A stretch of DNA of 64,000 nt from Brasenia schreberi (Eukaryota > Streptophyta > Magnoliopsida > Nymphaeales > Cabombaceae): contig JAYKKT010000088.1 in the NCBI GenBank assembly GCA_036023115.1, forward strand, positions 4,635,501 to 4,699,500, written 5' to 3'. Positions within the stretch are counted from its first letter, which is position 1. Every line of letters begins with the position of its first letter. The notes below the pieces were generated by a model. That model saw only the letters and a program-made list of their open reading frames with translations. It was not told where the DNA came from and made no database searches. Position numbers and translations under genes: made by a program. This document shows positions 12,290 to 22,700 of the stretch, in pieces.

Positions 12290-15200
12290 CGTAATTCTGC
12301 CCATGTAAGGGATCACCCTTGCATTGCCGGTCCCAAGCCCGGATAAAGGAGGAGGGTTGTGTTAGGCTTTCGATAGTCTGCGTAAAACTTCATCAGATTT
12401 TTATAACATGGATTAAAAATTATAAGCATTGCTTTGGAGCGTCCCCGCCTAGCGATATGCTGTAGAGCCCAAATGTAATAAGAAGTAAGCAAGGGCCACT
12501 ACATTTTTGCCCGAATGTAGCGAATCAATTACAGAGAGGGTTCCCACATCATGGACGGGTGTGGGTAAAGAAGTTAGTCCCGCTACATTGCCGCTCGAAT
12601 GTAGTGAAAATTTTTCAGAGAGGGCCTCCGTATTTTGATTATGGACGGATGCAGGGGGTAAGGAAGCTAGTCCTACATAATAAGATTCGTATTGGTTCTT
12701 GAAATATCGAAACATTATCGGGTAAGCTAATGGAGGTGGTAGATACTATGATTCGGAGAAAGATTCATATTCTATGTTTACAAGAGACAAAATGGGATGG
12801 AGAAAAAGCAAAGGAGATAGAGGATACAGGTTTTAAATTATGGTACTCAAGTAACGAAAAGGCTCGAAACGGAGTTGGTATCATCATAAGTAAAGATTTA
12901 AAGGAGAGTGTAGTAGACATACAACGATATGGTGACCGAATCATGATGTTGAAATTAGTGTTAGGAGTAGAGGTTTTGAATATAGTTTGTGCTTACGCAC
13001 CCCAAGTAGGACTAGAAGATAGTATAAAGACAACTTTTTGGGAAGAGTTAGATAAGGTGATTCAAAAGATTCCACAATGGGAGATGATTTGTTTAGGAGG
13101 AGACTTAAATGAACATGTCGGTAAAGAGGCATTATCAAGGGATTCATGGAAACTTTGGTTTTGGGGATATAAATGAGGAAGGTAGGGAGATTTTAAATTT
13201 TGCTATGGCATTTAATCTCTTTATAGTCAATACAATCTTCAAAAAACGAGATGAACATTTAATTACTTATAAGAGTGGCTTATCACAAACACAAATTGAT
13301 TATTTTATTTGTAGAAAAAAAGATAGAGCATGTTGTAAAGATTGTAAGGTAATTCCAGGAGAAAGCTTAACCACCCAACATCGACTTTTAGTTATGGATT
13401 TACAAATAAAAAAATGGACAAAGAAAAAAAGAGTGCATCGAGCTATTCGGACTAAATGGTCGAACCTCAAAAGCGAGAAAGAAGATATATTTAAACAGAA
13501 AGTCCTTCAAGGAGATGTTTGGAATTATGTTGGCACACCCAGTGATATGTTGAACAATATGGCTATACATATTAGGAAAGTGGCGAAAGATGTGTTAGGG
13601 GTATTTAAGGGAGGTGTACCGGCACAAAAAGAAGCTTGGTGGTGGAGTGAAGTAATACAAAATAAAATCAAGGCAAAGAGGGTATGTTACAAATTACATT
13701 ATGCTAAGAAAACTAGTGAAACTTTATAAGCTTATAAGAAAGCAAAGAAGGAAGCGAAAAAGGCCATTAGTGAAGCAAAAGCTAAGATTTGGGAGGACTT
13801 ATATAAAAAGCTCAACTCAAAAGAGGGTGAAAGAGATATTTTTAGGATAGCTAGGGCTAGAGATAAGAAAACTAAAGATCTTAATTATGTTAGATGCATA
13901 AAAGACGAGGATGAAAAAATTCTAGTGGCAAATGATGATGTAAGAAATAGATGGAAAAACTATTTTTATAATCTTTTTAATGATAATAAAGATGTTAGTA
14001 TTAGTTTAGGAGATTTAACCAAGCCAGAAAAGTATATAAACCATAATTTCTACCGACGTATTCAAAAGAATGAAGTCAAAGAGGCTCTTAAACATATGAA
14101 GGGTGGTAAATCGGTAGGATCAGATAATATTCTTATAGAAGTTTGGAAAATACTAGGAGAAATAGGAATCACTTGGCTCACAAGACTATTTAATGAAATA
14201 TGGAAAAACCAAAAGATGCCTAAGGAATGGAGAGCAAGTACACTTATACCCATATATAAGAACAAGGGAGACATTCAAAATTGTGCGAATTATCAAGGTA
14301 TCAAGTTAATGAGTCATACTATGAAATTATGGGAAAGAATTATCGAATGTAGGTTAAGACAAGTATCAAGTACAACAGAGAATCAATTTGGATTCATGCC
14401 AGGCAGATCTACTATTGAAGCGATTCACCTTTTGAGACGTCTTATAGAACATTTTAGAGCAAAAAAGAAAGACCTTCACATGATATTTATTGATCTAGAA
14501 AAAGCTTATGATAGGGTACCGAGGGAGGTTCTTTGGAGAACTTTGGAAAAAAGAGGTATCCCATTGACATATATTATCCTTATAAGAGACATGTATGATG
14601 GTGCAAAAACATGTGTGAGGACTCATGAAGGAACGACACACTTCTTTGAAGTTAATATTGGATTACATCAAGGATCAACTTTAAGTCCATACTTATTTAT
14701 AATGGTGATTGATGAGTTAACAAAACATATTCAAGATGAAGTACCTTGGTGTATGTTATTTGCAGATGACATTGTATTAGTGGAGGAGTCTAAGGAAAAA
14801 GTTAATAGAAAATTGGAACTATGGAGAGAAACATTAGAAAGCGAAGGCCTCCGACTTAGTAGAACAAAGACAGAATATATGGAATGTAAGTTTGATCATT
14901 TGATTACTTCAGAGGACATAGAAATTAAAATTGGCACACATTGCATTCCCCAAAAGGAAAGTTTTAAATACCTAGGGTCAATTTTTCAGAGTGATAGGAA
15001 GAATTGATGGAGATGTTACACATAGAATTAATGCTAGTTGGTTAAAATTGAGAGGAGCATCAAGTATTCTTTGTGATAAGAAGATACCATTAAAATTAAA
15101 AGGTAAATATTATAGAGCAGCAATTAGGCCTGCCATGTTTTATGGTTCTGAGTGTTGGGCAGTTAATCATCATCTACAAAAGATGTCTATGACAAAAACG

Positions 15201-15561
15201 AAGATGTTGAGATGGATGAGTGGTCATATAAGAAAAGACCGTATACATAATGAGGTTATTAGAAACAAATTAGGAGTGGCACCAATAGAGGATAAAATGA
15301 GAGAACATCGTTTAAGATGGTTTGGACATATAGAAAGAAGATCAAAAGAAGAACCTATAAGAAGGTTAGAAAAACTAAATTTGGAAAGTATTAAAAGAGG
15401 TAGAGGACGACCACAAAAGTGTTGGAAAGAAACAATAAAGAATGATCTAGTTTATTGGGAGTTAACTGCTAACATGGCACACGATAGAGATATGTGGAAA
15501 CAAAGAATCCATGTAGCCGACCCCGTCTAGTATGGGAAAAGGCTTAGTTGTTGTTGTTGTG
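12290..15561 (+). mobile_element. LINE b, full-length RTE-clade retrotransposon
   Basis: The element is about 3.27 kb, from the conserved 5' start (GCCCATGTAAGGGATCACCC near 12298) to a TTG microsatellite tail at 15546-15560. It is flanked by a 13-bp target duplication TATAGTGCGTGTG (12277-12289 and 15562-15574). The length, single endonuclease-RT ORF, very short 3' UTR and simple-repeat tail are typical of the RTE clade. About 300 bases of leader contain two 84-bp-period repeat units. It lies downstream of the RPW8-kinase gene. Confidence 0.92.
12730..15530 (+). pseudogene. LINE b endonuclease-reverse transcriptase ORF, broken
   Basis: The protein would nick target DNA and reverse-transcribe the LINE RNA. 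Endonuclease motifs are [35 protein letters not shown] and [10 protein letters not shown] motifs are [14 protein letters not shown] (A), [13 protein letters not shown] (B) and [12 protein letters not shown] (C), all intact. The C-terminal tail holds [12 protein letters not shown]. Breaks: a TGA at 12698 where LINE a has Trp; a 5-base deletion near 13132; a TAA at 13727 where LINE c has Glu; and an extra A at about 14994 that shifts the frame before the tail (14991-15530). The TGA and the extra A are shared with other copies. Confidence 0.9.
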
Positions 15562-15574
15562 TATAGTGCGTGTG

Positions 15575-16097
15575 TGTGTGTGCACGTCCACGTACACACA
15601 TTGCTTTAGTCCAGAGGACCGTCTTGGAGTTAGTCCACCGAGCATTCACCTATATTCTGACGTGCCCCACTGCCAAAATTTGTTGTACCATCATGCAAGA
15701 GAGCTCGAGCCCAACGTTCTTGCTTGCACTCCCCCTAACATGATTAACAGTGACATATAAAATGAGTGAAAATTCAACTTTTCTGTCAAACTCATATATG
15801 TACGTGTGTGTGTGCACACGCACATAATTATATTCATATTGTTGCCTAATATGATCATTGATCATGTGATCCATGAAATTTACATCTAAAAACCAAACCA
15901 CAAGAACCAAATTGGTCAAGCCATATGTGAGTTTATCCAAATTTCATATACTATTCAAATACATATCCAATCAAGTTTGGTGTGAAAATAATCTTTAACA
16001 GTACAATGAGCTGCTTTGGTTCATCCTTACATACTACCATGAAACACCTGTACCCTTAACTATCATGATCGTTTCTAATGTATGAGTTGTTTCCATC
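15575..16097. other. Region downstream of the RPW8-kinase gene
   Basis: No gene is seen. A GT-rich microsatellite (15571-15583 and around 15800-15825) is present. The part next to 16098 should hold the 3' UTR of the kinase gene, read on the minus strand. In U-box kinases a U-box would be encoded here after the kinase; no CPI/P-type U-box reading was found. Confidence 0.45.
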
Positions 16098-16733
16098 CTA
16101 CATATAGCTTTGCACCTTGTCCCAAACCTCTTCCATGGATGGCCGGCTCGTTCTGTTAACCTCACAGCAGTGCAATCCCAATTCTACTAGTCGCATTGCC
16201 TCCTGAAATGGCCAATCTCCAGCTTCCCTATCCAAAATCTGGTCTAGTAATCCCGCTGACATTGCTTGCCGGACCTCCTCAATGATTCCAAGAGCTCCTT
16301 TTCTGGTCAGTAGCCGTAAAATGATGAGGCCATATGCATAAACATCAGACTTGAATGTCAGCATACGAGTATCCGAAAATTCTGGAGCCATATAACCAAT
16401 AGTGCCGCCCATCACTTGTGTTTTGTCAGTGAGAAAGTGGGACATCCCAAAATCACTTATCTTAGCCCCAACGTTGTTGTCAAGTAGAATGTTTGCAGGC
16501 TTCAGGTCCCCATGAACAACTGAACCTGCGTGAAGGAAAGCGAGACCCGAGCATATTTGAGCAGCAATCCGTGACCTTATTTTCCATGACAGTGGAGCTC
16601 TTCTAGTCCTGCCAGACAGATGGCATTCCAGGCTTCCATTGTTGAGGAACTCATATACAAGACAGAAAGACTCGGAACAAGAGCCAATAAGTGTCGCTAT
16701 GTGTGGATGTCTCATTCTTGATAGGATGTATAC
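16098..16733 (-). CDS. Exon 3 of RPW8-kinase: kinase catalytic lobe
   Basis: The acceptor is TTTTCCAG on the minus strand at 16734-16741, and exon 2 then continues as [17 protein letters not shown], the expected kinase sequence. Residues 372-582 of the joined protein include [13 protein letters not shown] (catalytic loop), [16 protein letters not shown] and the [15 protein letters not shown] helix. HGD rather than HRD is normal in U-box kinases. The exon ends in [11 protein letters not shown] and a stop, about where a U-box kinase would run on into its U-box. The lobe itself has no stop or shift, which suggests constraint until recently. Confidence 0.85.
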   Translation of the reverse strand, partial: VYILSRMRHPHIATLIGSCSESFCLVYEFLNNGSLECHLSGRTRRAPLSWKIRSRIAAQICSGLAFLHAGSVVHGDLKPANILLDNNVGAKISDFGMSHFLTDKTQVMGGTIGYMAPEFSDTRMLTFKSDVYAYGLIILRLLTRKGALGIIEEVRQAMSAGLLDQILDREAGDWPFQEAMRLVELGLHCCEVNRTSRPSMEEVWDKVQSYM

Positions 16734-19700
16734 CTGGAAAAGTCCAGTAACAATAGGTCAAAGGTCAAATTGAAGAATGTGAAGGATGAATATAATGATG
16801 TTATTATATACAGTTTTATCCGTATCGCACCATACTGTTAGGTGCTACCACGATACAATACAACTAACAGTATCATAAAACGGAACTCATCGCTCCGTAT
16901 CGTGCGATACGGGCGATACGCCCAGGGACCCTAGCCGAACGTAAACCCGCATTTTTGCGAGTTTCCTTGGTTTGTTCAAAGCTCCCTAGCATGGCTCTTC
17001 TCCTCCTTGGTGTTGAAGGCTCCAAAAACATGCTCTACGGTGTCCGTGCAAGCCTATCAACTCGAATTTTGGTATATTTTTAGTGTTTTTCTTCATTTTC
17101 TTTTTTATTTGTTTTTTTTTGTTTTTTTTTTTGAATGACAAAATATGAAGTTATTAAGTGTGTAGATATGATTTTTATTGCATTCATGAAGTGGGAGACA
17201 CTAACTCCGCCCATGTAAGGGATCACCCTTGCATTGTCGGTCCCAAGCCCGGATAAAGGAGGAGGGTTGTCTTAGGCTTCCGATAGTCAGCGTAAAACTT
17301 CGTCGGATTTTTATAACATGGATTACAAAAATTATGAGCATTGCTTTGGGGCGTCCCCGCCTAGCGACGTGCTGCAGAGCCCGAATGCAGTAAGAAGTAA
17401 GCAAGGGCCACTACATTTTCGCCCGAATGTAGTGAATCAATTGCAGAGAGGGTTCCCATATCATGGACGGGTGTGGGTAAAGAAGTTAGTCCCGCTACAT
17501 TGCCGCCCGAATGTAGTGAAAATTTTTCAGAGAGGGCCTCCGCATTTTGATTATGGACGGATGCAGGGGTAAGGAAGCTAGTCCTACATAATAAGATTCG
17601 TATTGGTTCTTGAAATATCGAAACATTATCGGGTAAGCTAATGGAGGTGGTAGATACTATGATTCGGAGAAAGATTCATATTCTATGTTTACAAGAGACA
17701 AAATGTGATGGAGAAAAAGCAAAGGAGATAGAGGATACAGGGTTTAAATTATGGTACTCATGTAAAGAAAAGGCTCGAAACGGAGTTGGTATTATCATAA
17801 ATAAAGATTTAAAGGAGAGTGTAGTAGACATACAACGATACAGTGACCGAATCATGACGTTGAAATTAGTGTTAGGAGCAGAGGTTTTGAATATAGTTTG
17901 TGCTTACGCACCCCAAGTAGGACTAGAAGATAGTATAAAGACAGTTTTTTGGGAAGAGTTATATAAGGTGTTTCAAAAGATTCCACAAAGGGAGATGATT
18001 TGTTTAGGAAGAGATTTCAATGGACATGTCGGTAAAGAGGCATTAGGATATCAAGGGATTCATGGAAACTTTGGTTTTGGGGATGTAAACGAGGAAGGTA
18101 AGGAGATTTTAAATTTTGCTATGGTATTTGATCTCTTTATAGTCAATACAATCTTCAAAAAATGATATGAACATTTAATTACTTATAAGAGTGGCTTATC
18201 ACAAACACAAATTGATTACTTTATTTGTAGAAAAAAAGATAGAGCATGTTGTAAAGATTGCAAGGTAATTCTAAGAGAAATATTAACCACCCAACATCGA
18301 CTTTTAGTTATGGATTTACAAATAAAAAAATGGACAAAGAAGAAAAGAGTGCATCGAGCTATTCGGACTAAATGGTGGAACCTCAAAAGCGAGAAAGAAT
18401 ATATATTTAAACAGAAAGTCATTCAAGGAGATGTTTGGAATTATGTTGGCACACCCAGTGATATGTTGAACAATATGGCTATACATATTAGGAAAGTGGC
18501 GAAAGATGTGTTAGGGGTATCTAAGGGAGGTATACTAGCACAAAAAGAAGCTTGGTGGTGGAGTGAAGTAGTGCAAAATAAAATCAAGGCAAAGAGGGCA
18601 TGTTACAAATTACATTATGCCAAGAAAACTAGGGAAACTTTAGAAGCTTATAAGAAAGCAAAGAAGGAAGCGAAAAAGGCCGTTAGTGAAGCAAAAGCTA
18701 AGATTTGGGAGGACTTATATAAAAAGCTCAACTCAAAAGAGGGTGAAAGAGATATTTTTAGGATAGCTAGAGCTAGAGATAAGAAAACTAAAGATCTTAA
18801 TTATGTTAGATGCATAAAAGACGAGAATGAAAAAATTTTAGTGGCAAACGATGATATAAGAAATAGATGGAAAAACTATTTTTATAATCTTTTTAATGAT
18901 AATAAAGATGTTAGTATTAGTTTAGGAGATTTAGCCAAGTCAGAAAAGTATATAAACCACAATTTCTACCGATGTATTCAAAAGAATGAAGTCAAAGAGG
19001 CTCTTAAACATATGAAGGGTGGTAAATCGGTAGAACCAGATAATATTCCTATAGAAGTTTGGAAAATACTAGGAGAAATAGGAATCACTTGGCTCACAAG
19101 ACTATTTAATGAAATATGGAAAAACCAAAAGATGCTCGAGAAATGGAGAGCAAGTACACTTATACCCATATATAAGAACAAGAGAGACATTCAAAATTGT
19201 GCGAATTATCGAGGTATCAAGTTAATGAGTCATACTATGAAATTATGGGAAAGAATTAACGAACGTAGGTTAAGACAAGTATCAAGTACAACAGATAACC
19301 AATTTGAATTCTTGCCAGGCAGATCTACTATTAAAGCAATTCACCTTTTGAGACATCTTATAGAACATTTTAGAGCAAAAAAGAAAGACCTTCACATGAT
19401 ATTTATTGATCTAAGAAAAGCTTAAGATAGGGTACCGAGGGAGGTTCTTTGGAGAACTTTGGAAAAAAGAGGTATCCCATTGACATATATTAACCTTATA
19501 AGAGACATGTATGATGGTGCAAAAACATGTGTGAGGACTCATGAAGGAACGACAGACTTCTTTGAAGTTAATATTGGGTTACATCAAGGATCAACTTTAA
19601 GTCCATACCTTTTTATAATGGTGATGGATGAGTTAACAAAACATATTCAAGATGAAGTACCTTGGTGTATGTTATTTGCAGATGACATTGTATTAGTGGA

Positions 19701-22700
19701 GGAGTCTAAGGAAAAAGTTAATAGAAAATTGGAACTATGGAGAGAAACATTAGAAAGCAAAGGCCTCCGACTTAGTAGAACAAAGACAGAATATATGGAA
19801 TGTAAGTTTGATCATTTGGTTACTTCAAAGGACATGGAAATTAAAATTGGCACACATTGCATTCCCCAAAAGGAAAGTTTTAAATACCTAGGGTCAATTT
19901 TTCAGAGTGATAGGAAGAATTGATGGAGATGTTACACATAGAATTAATGCTGGTTGGTTAAAATGGAGAGGAGCACCAGGTATTCTTTGTGATAAGAAGA
20001 TACCATTAAAGTTAAAAGGTAAATATTATAGAGCAGCAATTAGGCTTGCCATGTTTTATGGTTCTGAGTGTTGGGCAGTTAATCATCAACATGTACAAAA
20101 GATGCCTGTGACAGAAATGAAGATGTTGAGATGGATGAGTGGTTATACAAGAAAAGACCGTATACATAATGAGGTTATTAGAAACAAATTAGGAGTGGCA
20201 CCAATAGAGGATAAAATGAGAACATCATTTAAGATGGTTTGGACATATAGAAAGAATATCAAAAGAAGAACGTGTAAGAAGGTTAGAAAAACTAATTGTG
20301 GAAAGTATTAAAAGAGGTAGAGGACGACCACAAAAGTGTTGGAAAGAAACAATAAAGAATGATCTAGCTTATTGGGAGTTAACTGCTAACATGGCACACG
20401 ATAGGGATCTGTGGAAACAAAGAATCCATGTAGCCGACCCCGTCTAGTATGGGAAAAGGCTTAGTTGTTGTTGTTGTTGTTTGTTGTCATGAAGTGGAAG
20501 ACACTCTATTTGAGTGTTATTTGAAGATTGGAGATTTACGAAGTGTTTATTTTCAAGTTTTTTATTGAATTAAAGTGCTCAATTGAGATGGCAGAAAGGG
20601 GTGTTAGAGACTCCCATTCTCGGTCTTATGATCCGGCATGGCAGTGGGGTACACAAGTTGAGGGTTTCAAATTGAAGATAAGATGTTTATTTTGTGAGAG
20701 AGTGGTTAGTGGTGGAATTTCGCGGTTGAAACACCAACTAGAGGGACTAGGAAAGAAGTTGCTTCTTCAAGAGACAGAGTTAGAAGTTTTTTAAAAGGCA
20801 TTAAATGGTAATGTCTTCAGATGATTGAGAGTATACAAGATAGGAGACAACAAAAGGATTATTTAGAGATGTTTCAAGAAGATGATGATGCTATTGGATT
20901 CACTGATAGTTTGCCTTCAGATACCAGAACAAAGATTGGTAGTAGCAATTCACGATCACCTAGTAGGGAAAAGAGGGTTACTGAAGACTTTGGAAGTGGT
21001 ATAAGAGGAAGTCCAGAAAGGAGTAGAGGAAGAGCTCTTCTAGCATACATTCATTTTCTCCTCCTACCACTACACCTAGTGCTCAACATATAATTTGTGC
21101 AGCTATGGCTTCAGAACAACTGCATGATCAGGCGGACCTTGCAGTGGAGAGATGTTTTATGATGCATGCATTCCATTTAATACAGCAAATAGTTTTCATT
21201 TTCAAGCAATGACAGATGCAATTACTAACATTGGCCCCGGATACAAGACGTCCTCCTATCAGAAGTTGAAAGGAAAGATATTAGATAAGACTGTCATTAA
21301 AGTACAAGAATATTGTTCGACTTTGAGAGAGTCATGGAAGGAGATAGGATGCACTATCATGGCAGATGGATGGACAGATAGGCGAGGAAGGACATTGTTA
21401 AACTTTCTTATCTACTGTCTTAAAAGACTTATGTTTTTTAGATCTCTAGACATGTCAAAGGAGAGGCACATTGTAGAGATCCTATGGCAAGAATTTGATA
21501 AGGTGATATGCGAGGTTGGGCTAGAGAATGTAGTCCAGTTGATTACAAATAATGTAGCTAATTAAAAAGTAGTTAGGAATGAGTTAGAAGATACTTATGG
21601 GACTTTTTATTGGACACCATGCGCAATCCATTGTTTAGATCTCAACCTTGAGGATATTGGTGAGATGGATGAGATAAAGGCAACAACTGAGTGTTGCCAA
21701 GATATCACCAAATTCATCTACAACCATGCATTTGTTTTGTGTATGGTGAGGAGATATACAAAAGGTACAGAGCTTCTTCGAACAGCTGAAACTCATTTGC
21801 AATAAACTTCTTATCTGTATAGAGTATTGTGAGACAGAAGCAAGCATTGAAGAGAATGTTCTCATCAGATGAGTGGCAACAATTTACGGAGTTGCCTCAA
21901 AATAGAAGAAACAGAAAGTTGAATGAGATTTCCGATACAGTCTTTAGAAGTATATTTTGGAATGCATGTGTAAAACTGTTAAGGATTACATATCCACTAG
22001 TGAAGGTTTTGAGATTGGCTGATAGCGAGGAAAAACCATCTATGGGCTACCTTTATGAAGTCATGGATAGGAAAAAAGAAGCAATTAGAAATAATTTTAA
22101 TGGTAAAAAGAGAGATTTTGTGCCTGTGTAGAAAATTATTGATAATAGATGGAACAAACAATTGCATCAGCCTATTCATGCAGCATCATATTATCTAAAC
22201 CCATCATTCAGGTACTCGCTAAGCTTCAAAAGGGACGGTGAGATTAATCGAAGCATCATTGATTGTATAGACAGATTAGTCCCTAATAAGAGTATAGCAA
22301 ATGCTATACATCGAGATGGAGATATATGATAATGCTCTTCACTTGATGGGTTTGCCTATAGCAATTCGCAACCGCACTACTATGCGTCAAGGTAAATTGT
22401 TTATCTTCGTATTTAAGTTTCTTAAATTAATACATCTTATATTATTGTGGATTATGTCTATTAATGTTTGTCTTTTTCTACATATGTTTGATGGAATAGA
22501 TTTGGAAGTGATTGCCTGAACCTTAGGGATTTTGCAATCAAAGTTTTGATTCAAACTTCTAGTGCAACTGATTGTGAAAGGAATTGGAGTATCTTTGAAC
22601 ACATCCATACAAAAAAGGGCAACAGGTTGGAACATAAGCGACTGAATGATTTAGTTTTTATTCGTTGTAACATGCAACTTCGTGAAAAGTAATGTTGGAT

